Assembly (NCBI GenBank): GCA_937928595.1
Contig: CALGJV010000002.1
Location: 1 to 64,000, forward strand
DNA length: 64,000 bases
DNA from: an uncultured Phycisphaerae bacterium
GTDB taxonomy: Bacteria; Planctomycetota; Phycisphaerae; UBA1845; Fen-1342
Reading direction: 5' to 3'
How positions within the stretch are numbered: position 1 is the stretch's first letter; every line of letters starts with the position of its first letter. A program made the translations under genes and the position numbers. Shown here piece by piece: positions 1 to 8,313 of the stretch. The notes below the pieces were generated by a model. The model saw nothing but the letters and a program-made list of their open reading frames with translations, made no database searches and was not told where the DNA came from.

Positions 1-376
1 TGCTGCGGAACTGGTCGAAAGGACGCGCGAGGCAGACCCGAATGCGAGCGAACGAGCGACACGCCGGCCCGGCCAGACGACCCCGCGGTCCCCGATCACC
101 CGCGCATTGACCAAAACACACCATGACTCAGACTCACTGCAACAGTTCGGGGTTGTTCAGATGGCCCTTTGGCCATTGCTTTGTCTCCCCTGGGAAAACC
201 CAGTCTGCTTCAAGAGGGCGAGAGCGTATGCCGCCCGGAGCCGTACGGCAATCCCGCGCGCGAGAGACTGCGTGTGCAATGCGGGAGCTGCTTCCGTTGG
301 TCCGCGTGCGATCGTCGTGGTAACACACGGCCGTACACATACGCTCGCGCGCCCTCTACTGCAAGGACAACGGCCG
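1..376. other. left-edge region without an assigned gene
   Basis: I assign no gene here. The frame of the downstream gene stays open from position 2 to its stop at 913, so a longer product or the tail of an upstream gene cut by the window edge cannot be excluded. The translation between about 110 and 376 is compositionally irregular and looks non-coding. A Shine-Dalgarno-like AGGA sits just before the ATG at 377, which favours that ATG as the true start. Confidence 0.4.
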
Positions 377-913
377 ATGGAAATGCAGCCGGCAAGCGCG
401 ACCCGCGAAAGTTGGAAAAACGAGCCACTGCCGGACCGCCGGGCTTCGCTGTCGGTTAGACGGGTGTACTCGGCCGCGGAATACGCGCGCATCGCGCGTG
501 GGTTCATCCCCCAGCAGATGGAGGACAAGTGGTTCATATTCCTGGAGGGGGACCGCCTGTACCTACATCGGAGCTGGACGGGACTCGCGCTCTTCGAGGT
601 CCGGTTCGAGCCCCACGGCGGGGATTACGTCCTGGCGGAAGCCTGGGTGAACCGCGACCCCGACCAGTACAAATCGACGGACGACGACTTCGACGCCGCG
701 CTGCTGCTCTTCCTCATCGACCGGCTGCTGCTCGGCTACGACCCGCCGTTGCCGACCGGCCGTGACGCCTCGGATGAACACCGCGCGCTGCGGTTCTGGT
801 CGCTGCTGGGGAGCGGCCGCGCGCGCGACGAGCCCGTCGAGTGCACCACCTTCAGCGTCAAGAGGCCTGGTCCGCCGCGGGCGAAACCGACCCCACCGCC
901 CACCGAGTCCTGA
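377..913 (+). CDS. conserved hypothetical protein, about 178 aa
   Basis: I do not know its function. The central part (roughly residues 45-125) has a distinctive aromatic stretch, MEDKWFIFLEGDRLYLHRSW followed by TGLALFEVRFE. This resembles small uncharacterised soluble proteins found sporadically in bacteria. The C-terminus is proline- and basic-rich and probably disordered. There is no signal peptide and no membrane segment. The ATG at 377 is chosen because AGGA lies about 10 bases upstream and conserved-looking sequence begins only after it. The neighbour downstream is a decayed transposase on the other strand, so context gives no hint of role. Confidence 0.6.
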   Translation: MEMQPASATRESWKNEPLPDRRASLSVRRVYSAAEYARIARGFIPQQMEDKWFIFLEGDRLYLHRSWTGLALFEVRFEPHGGDYVLAEAWVNRDPDQYKSTDDDFDAALLLFLIDRLLLGYDPPLPTGRDASDEHRALRFWSLLGSGRARDEPVECTTFSVKRPGPPRAKPTPPPTES

Positions 914-1015
914 CTGCGACCGCGTGACGGCCACCGACCACTCGCGGCCATCCCCGCGACCCACATGCCGAATCAGGATGACAGCGCCGGCGCCATCGGC
1001 TGAAAAGCCGACAGC

Positions 1016-1504
1016 TCAGTGGCTTTCCCGATGGGCCCGGCCGCACGGGGCCGAGTGTGCCCCCGGTGCGCGGCCACTGCGGCGTGGCCCTGCGGGGCCG
1101 CGGGCGGGCGGGCTGCCAAGCCGTGGTCTGGTCCAAACAGGCGATTGACACTTCCGGCAGCGGCCGGCGAACGCCGCCGGCGTCTGATAGCCCAAGGCGC
1201 TGTGGGGTCGGCGCTGATTGTACTCCTGCCGGTAGTCCTCCGTAAGCACCTTTGCTTCCAAGACACTCGTGAACAGTTCCCGGTTCAGCAGCTCGTCGCG
1301 TAGCCGGCTGTTGAGCGATTCGCTGTACGCATTCTCCCACGGTGCCCCGGGCGCGATGTACAGGGTCTGCACGCCCGAACGCGGCAGCCAGTCCCGCAGC
1401 GCCTGGGCGATGAACTCCGGCCCGTTGTCGCTGCGAATGAAGCCCGGCGTCCCCCGTTCGGCAAACAGCCGGGCCGGCGGCGTGGTCGGGCTGCGTACGG
1501 CGCG
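1016..1504 (-). pseudogene. truncated IS3-family transposase (C-terminal integrase part)
   Basis: The minus-strand frame encodes the end of an IS3-type DDE integrase domain: GTPGFIRSDNGPEFI (second catalytic Asp), then APWENAYSESLNSRLRDELL (catalytic Glu), then YNQRRPHSALGYQTPAAFA, the usual IS3 C-terminal signature. The first catalytic Asp, the whole N-terminal half and OrfA are absent. Upstream of about 1504 the frame turns into unrelated sequence shortly before the aldehyde dehydrogenase start at 1596. The element is therefore a dead remnant, not a mobile IS. I found no convincing terminal inverted repeats. The tail after about 1168 (to the stop at 1016) may be native or read-through. Confidence 0.85.
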
Positions 1505-1595
1505 GTACACTGCGACGGCGGTCCCATTTTTCCAGACGGCGGCGCGGACGCCCCGCGGCGGGCGGGCCGCGCCGGTGCCGCGGGCAGGTGCACGC

Positions 1596-3152
1596 ATGAG
1601 CGACATTCTCCGGAAACTGGGTCTAGAGGGTGAGATACTCGGCGGCTTCGACGGCCAGTGGGTCGGATCCGGTCCGCCGCTGGACGTGATCACGCCGTGC
1701 GACGGGACCAAGATCGGCACGGTGCGGCAAGTCACGGAGGACGAGTACGACCGTATCGTCGCGCGGGCTCACGCGGCGTTTCTGGAGTGGCGCAGGGTGC
1801 CGGCGCCGCGCCGCGGGGAGGTCGTTCGGCTGCTCGGGATGAAGCTGCGCGAGCTAAAGGCCGAACTGGGCGCGCTGGTCACGCTCGAGATGGGCAAGAT
1901 CCTGGCCGAGGGCCAGGGCGAAGTGCAGGAGATGATCGACATCTGCGATTTCGCCTGCGGCCTGTCGCGACAGCTCTACGGCCTGACGATGCATTCCGAG
2001 CGGCCGCGGCACCGGATGTACGAGCAGTGGCACCCGCTTGGGGTGGTCGGCATCATCAGCGCGTTCAACTTCCCCGTGGCGGTCTGGAGCTGGAACGCGG
2101 CCATCGCAGCCGTGTGCGGCGACAGCTCGCTGTGGAAGCCGGCCAGCAAGACCCCGCTGACGGCGGTTGCGGTCACGAGGATCGCCCAGCAGGTGTGCGA
2201 GTCCGCGGGGGTGAATCCGGCTATCTTCTCGCTCGTGATTGGCCGGGGCAGCACGGTCGGCGAAAAGCTGCTGCACGATCGCCGCGTGCCGCTCGTGTCG
2301 GCGACGGGCTCGTGCCAGGTCGGCGCGCATGTGGCGGAGGTGGTCGGGAGGCGTTTCGGCCGGACGATCCTGGAGCTGGGCGGCAACAACGCGATCATCG
2401 TCACGCCCAGTGCGAACCTGGACCTGGCGACCCGGGCGATCCTGTTCGGAGCGGTGGGCACGGCCGGGCAGCGGTGCACAAGCACGCGGCGGATCATCGC
2501 GCACGCCGCCATTTGCGACGAGCTGGTGCAGCGGCTGCGGCGCGCGTACGAGTCGGTGCCGATCGGCGATCCGCGACTGCCCGGCACGCTGATGGGGCCG
2601 CTGGTCACGCTCGGCGCGGTCGAGGACATGCAAAGGGCAATCGTGCGGCTGAAGGAAGAGGGCGGGCAGGTGCTTTACGGCGGCGAGAAGCTCTCCGGTC
2701 CGCAGTATCCGGGCGGGCACTACGTGCGGCCGTGCATCGCCGCGGCGAAAAACGAGTACCGCATCGTTCAGGAGGAGACGTTCGCGCCGATTCTGTACAT
2801 CTTGACGTACGGCCGGGCGGACAGCAGCCCGGCGGCCGCCGTGGACGAGCTCGACGAGGCGCTAGCGCAGCACAACGACGTGCCGCAGGGACTGTCGTCG
2901 GCGATCTTCTCGCAGAACCTGCTGGAGACGGAGCGTTTTCTGTCGGCTATGGGCAGCGACTGCGGCATCGCGAACGTGAACATCGGCACGAGCGGCGCGG
3001 AAATCGGCGGGGCGTTCGGCGGCGAGAAGGAGACGGGCGGCGGACGCGAGAGCGGCTCGGATGCGTGGAAGGCGTACATGCGGCGGCAGACGAACACGAT
3101 CAACTGGAGTACGGAGCTGCCGCTGGCGCAGGGGATCAAGTTCGGCGACTAG
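1596..3152 (+). CDS. ALDH7-type aldehyde dehydrogenase (aminoadipate semialdehyde dehydrogenase family), 518 aa
   Basis: This is a NAD-dependent aldehyde dehydrogenase of the antiquitin/ALDH7 branch. That family oxidises alpha-aminoadipate semialdehyde (piperideine-6-carboxylate) in lysine breakdown. Visible marks are the substrate and cofactor stretch GVVGIISAFNFPVAVWSWN, KPASKTPLTA for NAD binding, the catalytic Glu260 in ELGGNN, and the nucleophile Cys294 in GQRCTSTRR. The length is normal. The frame is open further upstream, but that part runs into the transposase remnant, so the ATG at 1596 (MSDILRKLGLEGE) is the sensible start. Substrate specificity is inferred from family; another semialdehyde is possible. 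No other lysine-degradation gene is adjacent. Confidence 0.9.
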   Translation: MSDILRKLGLEGEILGGFDGQWVGSGPPLDVITPCDGTKIGTVRQVTEDEYDRIVARAHAAFLEWRRVPAPRRGEVVRLLGMKLRELKAELGALVTLEMGKILAEGQGEVQEMIDICDFACGLSRQLYGLTMHSERPRHRMYEQWHPLGVVGIISAFNFPVAVWSWNAAIAAVCGDSSLWKPASKTPLTAVAVTRIAQQVCESAGVNPAIFSLVIGRGSTVGEKLLHDRRVPLVSATGSCQVGAHVAEVVGRRFGRTILELGGNNAIIVTPSANLDLATRAILFGAVGTAGQRCTSTRRIIAHAAICDELVQRLRRAYESVPIGDPRLPGTLMGPLVTLGAVEDMQRAIVRLKEEGGQVLYGGEKLSGPQYPGGHYVRPCIAAAKNEYRIVQEETFAPILYILTYGRADSSPAAAVDELDEALAQHNDVPQGLSSAIFSQNLLETERFLSAMGSDCGIANVNIGTSGAEIGGAFGGEKETGGGRESGSDAWKAYMRRQTNTINWSTELPLAQGIKFGD

Positions 3153-3205
3153 GCGGTCGGGCTGCCGCCGGCGGCGGGCGGATGGCCCATCCACGGAGAC
3201 GATGC

Positions 3206-3559
3206 TTGGCCGGCTTGTTTGATGGGACGAAGTGGGAGCGGCCGGTCACCTGCGAACGGTGCGAGCAGTCGCGTACGGCGTGTCGCTGCCCGCGGAACGC
3301 CGCGGGCGCCATCAAGCTGCCGCGGGACCAGCCCGCGCGGGTGCGGCGCGAGAAGCGCGACGGGCGCGTCGTCACGGTCGTCACGGGACTCGATCCCGTC
3401 GCGTCGGACCTGCCGGCGCTGCTGAAGGCTTTCCGCACGGCACTCGGCGTGGGTGGCACGGTCAAGGACGGGACGATCGCGCTCCAGGGCGACCACCGCG
3501 ACGCGTTGGTCGCGCGGCTCCGCGCGCTGGGCTATCCGGCGAAGGCCGCCGGGGGGTAA
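3206..3559 (+). CDS. SUI1/eIF1-family translation factor (YciH-like), about 117 aa
   Basis: This is a bacterial homologue of eukaryotic initiation factor 1, a small factor that acts at the ribosomal P site and influences start-codon fidelity. The N-terminal part has a Cys pair cluster (CERCEQ, CRCP). The SUI1 fold follows: KRDGRVVTVVTGLD, then LLKAFRTALGVGGTVKDGTI, then a short C-terminal helix with GDHRDALVARLRALGY. I choose the TTG at 3206 because a GGAGA (3195-3199) lies six bases ahead and the product then starts MAGLFDGTKWERP, like related proteins. An in-frame ATG at 3182 would add eight residues. It lies 53 bases after the dehydrogenase and may be cotranscribed. Confidence 0.85.
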   Translation: MAGLFDGTKWERPVTCERCEQSRTACRCPRNAAGAIKLPRDQPARVRREKRDGRVVTVVTGLDPVASDLPALLKAFRTALGVGGTVKDGTIALQGDHRDALVARLRALGYPAKAAGG

Positions 3560-3731
3560 GGCCGCCGCCGCACCGTCGGCACGGCAACCGGCGTCGGCCG
3601 AGTCGATGAGTCTGGCCATCCGCCGGCTGAGGGACGCTTACGCGTGACGGCCGCCGTCACTGGCCGCCCCACGCACCTGTCCCGCCAGCCGGACGCGCTG
3701 TGCGTAAACGGGCGGGGTGACGGGCTGCACG

Positions 3732-4895
3732 CTACTTGGCGTCCTTCTTGTAGTCGTCGAGCGTTTCCTGAAGGCTCTCCTGCATTTCCTTGTTGCCCTT
3801 GGCGAGCTCCACGGCCTTCGTCTGGAGCGCGATGGCCCTGGCCTTATCGCCCTTGAGCCAGTAGCAGCGTGCGAGCGTGTCGAGCACGGCCGGCTCTTTC
3901 TCGTCGGTGAGCCTCACGCCGAGTTCCGCGGCCTTGAAAGCCAGCTCGACGTTGCGCTGGGCGACCTTGGCCTGGGGATCGACGATCCGCCAGGCGATCA
4001 TGTTGAGGGCGTCCGCGTTCTCCTTGAGCGAGCCGGAGATGAGGTTCTCGGCCAGGGCGTAGGCTCGGTCGTACTTCTCATGGTCCATCAGCGCGTTGAA
4101 CTTCCAGAGATCGACCGTCAACCTCAGATGGGGGAGAAGCTCCACGATTTCGTCGTACTTCGCGAGAGCCTCGTCCACCTGGCCCTTCTCGATGAGGTCT
4201 TCGGCAGCGTTCTTCAACGCGGCGATCTTACGGAACTGCTGGCGCTCAGCTTCCTCCTCCGCGCGCCGTTTCTCGTAGGCCTTCACGGCCGCCGCCATGT
4301 CGAACTTGCCGTCGACCAGCTGCTCGAGGGCCTTCTCGAAGTCGGGCTGCATCGGGTGCCCGATGTGCGCGATCTTGGCCTCGCCGGACACGATGAACGC
4401 CGTCGGGATGCCGTCCTGTCCCGCGGCCTCCATGTACGCCTTGTCCATGTGCCGATCGGGCCCGTCGTAGGCGACGGTGTAGCCCATCTTCTCGTCGTTC
4501 TTCTTGACGAATTCCTCGACCTTCCCGAGCGTCTTCTCGTCGTACGGCCGCTCCCAGATGTTCACGCCAACGAACGTCACCTTGTCCTTGAATTTTTTCT
4601 GAAGCTCGGTCAGATGCGGCATGCTGTGGATGCACGGCCCGCACCAGGTGGCCCAGAACTCAACCACGTAGATGTGCCCGGGCTTGAACACCTTGACCGG
4701 CTCCCCTTTGAGGAACTTGTCCACCTTCAGCGGCGGGGCCGGGTCGCCGACGCCCAGCGTCACCTTCGGCGCTTTCTCCTCAGCTTCGCCCTTGGCGTCG
4801 TCGGCTTTCTTCTCCTGGGCCCGCAACGCGGGACTCAGCCCGAGCAGCAGCACGAAAGCGGAAAAAACGATCGGCAGGCGCAACGAACGGAACAT
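3732..4895 (-). CDS. exported TlpA-like thioredoxin with helical-repeat C-terminus, 387 aa
   Basis: Residues 1-26 are a signal peptide ending at ALRAQ. A thioredoxin-fold domain (about 45-215) carries the redox motif WCGPC (Cys85, Cys88), preceded by VVEFWAT and followed by MPHLTELQKKF, as in TlpA/ResA proteins. The C-terminal 150 residues are charged alpha-helical segments ending with TPR-like units such as LDTLARCYWLKGDKARAIAL. It probably acts outside the cytoplasmic membrane as a disulfide reductant. It is divergent from the methionine sulfoxide reductase gene at 5138, a likely redox partner. The ATG at 4895 fits the signal peptide; longer starts do not. Confidence 0.85.
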   Translation of the reverse strand: MFRSLRLPIVFSAFVLLLGLSPALRAQEKKADDAKGEAEEKAPKVTLGVGDPAPPLKVDKFLKGEPVKVFKPGHIYVVEFWATWCGPCIHSMPHLTELQKKFKDKVTFVGVNIWERPYDEKTLGKVEEFVKKNDEKMGYTVAYDGPDRHMDKAYMEAAGQDGIPTAFIVSGEAKIAHIGHPMQPDFEKALEQLVDGKFDMAAAVKAYEKRRAEEEAERQQFRKIAALKNAAEDLIEKGQVDEALAKYDEIVELLPHLRLTVDLWKFNALMDHEKYDRAYALAENLISGSLKENADALNMIAWRIVDPQAKVAQRNVELAFKAAELGVRLTDEKEPAVLDTLARCYWLKGDKARAIALQTKAVELAKGNKEMQESLQETLDDYKKDAK

Positions 4896-5137
4896 GAGCC
4901 ATTCCCCGATGCAGGGGCCCGGGCGACCGCCACCGACACCCACGTGCCGTCCACGTCGCCGCACGGCGGCATGATACCGCCGGCCGCTGGGTACACACAC
5001 GGTTCGCGAGGAGAACCCGGCTCCTCGGGCGCGGTCCCGGCGGGCTCGCGCCGCCCCGCCTTGGCTTGCCTATCATCGATCCAGGAATCATGCGACGAGC
5101 CGAGCAGACAACGGACTTCGGAGGTTCGCGGTCTACC
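4896..5137. promoter_or_regulatory. divergent intergenic region, thioredoxin / msrBA
   Basis: This 242-base gap separates two divergent genes that plausibly work together, so it should hold both promoters. I found no convincing -35/-10 pair. A GGAGG at 5120-5124 precedes the msrBA start by about 13 bases. Confidence 0.4.
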
Positions 5138-6244
5138 ATGCGCCCCAGCCTTCCGTTTCTCGTCTTGGTGGCCGCGCTCCTCGGCTGCGAGCCGGCGGTT
5201 TCGCAGAGCCGGTCGGGGCGCGTGGAAGCGGCGGCCTCGGCTCCGGCGAAACCGACCGAGATTCCCGCCTCGCAACCGCAACGAGGAGGAGCGACACTGG
5301 TGCCCCCGCGCTACTCGAAATCGGGCTACGACATCACGCCGCTGGCGCGCGACGAAGTCGCCCGGCTGGCCGCGAAGCTGGATCCCGAGTCGTACCGGGT
5401 GACGCAGAAATCCGGCACCGAGCCGCCGTTCTGCGGCAACCTGCTGGACAACAAGAAAGCCGGGGTGTACTGCTGCATCGTATGCGGCCTGCCGCTGTTC
5501 TCCAGCGAGCACAAGTTCCACTCCGGCACGGGCTGGCCGAGTTTCTTTCGCGAGTTCGACCCGCAACACGTGGCACGCAAGGCGGATCGGAGCCACGGCA
5601 TGGTGCGGACGGAGATCGCGTGCATCCGCTGCGGAGCCCACCTCGGTCACGTGTTTGACGACGGCCCGCCGCCGACCGGCGAGCGGCACTGCCTGAACTC
5701 GGCCGCGCTGCGGTTCTACGACGAGAAGGCCGAGCGTCCGCCCCAGAGTATCCCGGTTCAGACCGAAACGGCGTACTTCGCGGGCGGGTGCTTCTGGGGT
5801 CTCGAGTACTACTTCCAGCAGGGTCCCGGCGTGCTCGACGCGGTGAGCGGGTACATGCAGGGTGAGGTCGAGCGGCCCACGTACAAGCAGGTTTGCACGG
5901 ACACGACCGGCCACGCCGAGACGGTGAAGGTCGTGTTCGACCCGCGCCACATCACGTATCGCCGTTTGCTCCAGGCCTTCTTCGACATGCACGACCCCAC
6001 GCAGCTCAACCGGCAAGGCCCGGATGTCGGCCGGCAGTACCGGTCCGGCATCTGGTACACCAGCGACGCGCAACGCGAGGCGGCCGAGGCGTACGTCCGC
6101 GAGTTGAGCGCAAGCGGGCGGTTCGGCCGCAAGGCGATCGTCACGCAGATCGAGCCGGCCAAGACGTTCTGGCCGGCAGAGGACTACCACCAGGACTACA
6201 TCGAGAAGACTGGGCGCGCCTGTCACGTCCGCAACCCGTGGTAG
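5138..6244 (+). CDS. msrBA: MsrB-MsrA fusion lipoprotein (peptide methionine sulfoxide reductase), 368 aa
   Basis: This bifunctional enzyme reduces both R and S stereoisomers of methionine sulfoxide in damaged proteins. Residues 1-17 form a lipoprotein signal with the lipobox LLGC (Cys17), so it should be anchored outside the cytoplasm. The MsrB domain (about 55-195) has the zinc-site pairs CIVC and CIRC, HSGTGWPSFF and the catalytic Cys185 in RHCLNSAALRF. The MsrA domain (about 210-368) has GGCFWGLE with catalytic Cys218 and ends with EDYHQDY. MsrB comes first, the reverse of Neisseria PilB. Reductant is probably supplied by the divergent thioredoxin at 3732-4895; that is inference from adjacency. 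Confidence 0.93.
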   Translation: MRPSLPFLVLVAALLGCEPAVSQSRSGRVEAAASAPAKPTEIPASQPQRGGATLVPPRYSKSGYDITPLARDEVARLAAKLDPESYRVTQKSGTEPPFCGNLLDNKKAGVYCCIVCGLPLFSSEHKFHSGTGWPSFFREFDPQHVARKADRSHGMVRTEIACIRCGAHLGHVFDDGPPPTGERHCLNSAALRFYDEKAERPPQSIPVQTETAYFAGGCFWGLEYYFQQGPGVLDAVSGYMQGEVERPTYKQVCTDTTGHAETVKVVFDPRHITYRRLLQAFFDMHDPTQLNRQGPDVGRQYRSGIWYTSDAQREAAEAYVRELSASGRFGRKAIVTQIEPAKTFWPAEDYHQDYIEKTGRACHVRNPW

Positions 6245-6309
6245 CCGGTCGAGCGCATTCGCGGCAGAGCGTCGGGGCGGGCTCGTCAGACGGGGGCGGG
6301 GCGGGGACA

Positions 6310-7356
6310 ATGTCTTCACTCGGCATGACACCGGAAGACCTGACGCGCGTTCACCCCGATCCGCTGGCTGCGGCGCTGCCGCCGCTGGCGCTCGACCGGC
6401 AGCGCGTCGTGCACTCGGCGGCGTTTCGGCGGCTCCAGCACAAGACGCAGGTTTTCGTAGCGCCGGACAGCGACCATTTTCGCACGCGGCTGACGCACAC
6501 GCTGGAGGTCGCGCACCAGGCGCGGTGTCTGGCGGAGCGGCTGGGGTTGTGCGCTGACCTCGCGGAGGTCGTGGCACTGGCGCACGATCTCGGTCACCCC
6601 CCGTTCGGACACGCGGGCGAGGCGGCGCTCAACGCCTGCCTGGCCGGGCACGGCGGCTTCGAGCACAACCGGCACACGCTGCGCATCGTGGAGGAGCTGG
6701 AGCATCCGTATCCGGAGTTCCACGGGCTCAATCTGACCCGCATCGTCCGCGAGTGCCTTGCCAAGCATGACACGCCGTACGACCGGCCCGGGACGCACCC
6801 GTTGCAGGATGGACGGCCGCCGCCGCCCGAGGGCCGCGTGGTTGACCTGGCGGACCGGTTGACGTACGCGTTGCACGACGTGCAGGATGGGCTGTACGCC
6901 GCGCTCCTGACGCCGCAGCGGTTGCAGGCGGCGACGCTCTGGCAATCCGCCTACGCCGGTCCGCCGAACGGGGGCGCGGACGCGTGGGGCCCGCACCTGC
7001 GGCCGGCGATCGACCGCGTGCAGCAGGCGGTGCTGGAGGACGCAACCCGGGCCAGCGCGGGGGCGGGGGGCGTGATGCTGTCCGCCGAGATGGACGCGCA
7101 GCTGCGTGAACTGGAGCGCTTGCTGGCCGCCGACCTGTACCGCAGCGAGATGCTCCAGGCGGCCGACGCGCAGGCGCGCGGCATCCTCACGGCCGTGTTC
7201 GAACTGTACTTGGCCGAGCCCGAGCGTCTGCCCGAGCGCTTCCGACGACGCGTGCCGGCGTTGGGCCTGCACCGCGTGGTCACGGACTTCGTCGCGGGGA
7301 TGACAGACCGCTATTGCGTACAGCAACTGGCCGAAGCGACAGACGGGACGCCGTAG
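6310..7356 (+). CDS. dgt: dGTPase-like HD-domain triphosphohydrolase, 348 aa
   Basis: This is an HD-superfamily phosphohydrolase of the dGTP triphosphohydrolase family, which cleaves dNTPs to nucleoside and triphosphate. Family motifs are clear: RRLQHKTQVFV near the start, FRTRLTHTLEVAHQAR with the first metal-binding His, AHDLGHPPFGHAGE with the HD pair, and FEHNRHTLRIVEELE. A C-terminal helical region ends in TDRYCVQQL, again typical. The length is close to the shorter dGTPase-like type rather than E. coli Dgt. The ATG at 6310 follows a G-rich stretch. It lies 65 bases downstream of msrBA and may be read from the same transcript. Confidence 0.9.
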   Translation: MSSLGMTPEDLTRVHPDPLAAALPPLALDRQRVVHSAAFRRLQHKTQVFVAPDSDHFRTRLTHTLEVAHQARCLAERLGLCADLAEVVALAHDLGHPPFGHAGEAALNACLAGHGGFEHNRHTLRIVEELEHPYPEFHGLNLTRIVRECLAKHDTPYDRPGTHPLQDGRPPPPEGRVVDLADRLTYALHDVQDGLYAALLTPQRLQAATLWQSAYAGPPNGGADAWGPHLRPAIDRVQQAVLEDATRASAGAGGVMLSAEMDAQLRELERLLAADLYRSEMLQAADAQARGILTAVFELYLAEPERLPERFRRRVPALGLHRVVTDFVAGMTDRYCVQQLAEATDGTP

Positions 7357-7368
7357 GTTTCCGCCGGT

Positions 7369-7397
7369 CGGCGCGCCGCGCGGGAGGCGGCGCGCCG
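7369..7397. terminator. GC hairpin between convergent genes
   Basis: Two copies of CGGCGCGCCG (7369-7378 and 7388-7397) pair perfectly around a 9-base loop, between the ends of the dGTPase and FlgM-like genes. There is no T-run, so this is a candidate bidirectional terminator only. Confidence 0.45.
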
Positions 7398-7488
7398 GGC
7401 TTCGCCCTTCACGATACGGACCGGTCGGTCGGTGTGGACTTCACGCGGGGCCCGCGGTCGGCCGGTGAGCCGGAGCAGGCTTCCAGGT

Positions 7489-7785
7489 TCAGGCCACGCC
7501 GGCTTCGGCCGGCGCGGGGCGTGTCGCTGTCAGCGCTTTGTACAGCCGCGCGACCACCACGTCGAGCTTGCGATCCGTCACGTATGTTCCGGACGCAATC
7601 TGGGCGCGAATCGCGGCGAGACGTTCCGGGGCAACGGGGCTGGCGTGCACGGGGGCAACGTCGGCGATTGCCACCGCGTCGCGCACGTGTAAATGGTGTG
7701 CCATGGGCGGAGCCGCGCTGTGCCGTTGCGGGGTCGGCTCCGGCCGTTGCGGCGAAACGCCCACGAGAGGGGAAATAGGACGCAT
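7489..7785 (-). CDS. FlgM-like anti-sigma factor, 98 aa
   Basis: The C-terminal 45 residues read APERLAAIRAQIASGTYVTD followed by RKLDVVVARLYKAL. This is the FlgM pattern (positions for sigma28 contact, IASGTY motif, then an amphipathic helix). The N-terminal half is low-complexity, Pro- and Ala-rich, as expected for an unstructured FlgM N-terminus. The ATG at 7785 is supported by GGAGGT five bases upstream on the minus strand. FlgM proteins hold the flagellar sigma factor until the hook is complete. No flagellar gene is next to it, so it could instead control a different sigma factor. Confidence 0.7.
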   Translation of the reverse strand: MRPISPLVGVSPQRPEPTPQRHSAAPPMAHHLHVRDAVAIADVAPVHASPVAPERLAAIRAQIASGTYVTDRKLDVVVARLYKALTATRPAPAEAGVA

Positions 7786-8313
7786 CGACCACCTCCATTT
7801 CTCGCTCGAGTGCCGGGTGCCCTCGCGCACCCGGCCCAACCCTGGCACCAGCGACGTCGCTCGAACGCGGACGGGGTTCGACGGCCCGACCGAACCCGCT
7901 GATGCGGCCGCGCGCGACGCGCTCGCGCCCCTCGATCAGTCTCATCGACCGGGGGAGAATCGAGCTTGGGGGAATCGGAGGGCGGATTTTTCGGGACAGC
8001 GTTGGATGTCGTACAGGTTGCGTCCAAGTCTCTCCACGTTAACGTTCGATGGGCGGCTTGGTGTTAATGTGTTGAGCCGTGCGCGCTTCCGCAGTGTAGT
8101 CGCCCGCCTTTTTGGTTCGCGCAACTTTTGCGGCCGGCGTCGGCAAGATCTGCGCCGCGAGTCCGAATAGGAGCGGTCGGCGCGGCGGCCCGCGGATCGC
8201 GACTGGCGCCGGCGCTTCCCGCGCGCGTAGCCGCGCGCGGGCCCCGTGCGTAAGATGCCGCGGCCGCGAACGGCGCGGGCCGCAGGGCTCGAGGATCCTT
8301 GCTGAGAGAGACG
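7786..8313. other. 528-base intergenic region, flgM-like / glyQS
   Basis: This lies between divergent genes and should contain promoters for both. I see no gene and no tRNA. Around 7985-8095 the sequence is less GC-rich than its surroundings, and a self-complementary ACGTTAACGT occurs at 8036-8045. I cannot assign a promoter or regulator with confidence. Confidence 0.35.

Noticed and set aside
1269-1595. Upstream extension of the ALDH7 reading frame
   Set aside because: This part overlaps the transposase remnant on the other strand and does not match dehydrogenase sequence; the ATG at 1596 begins the normal N-terminus.
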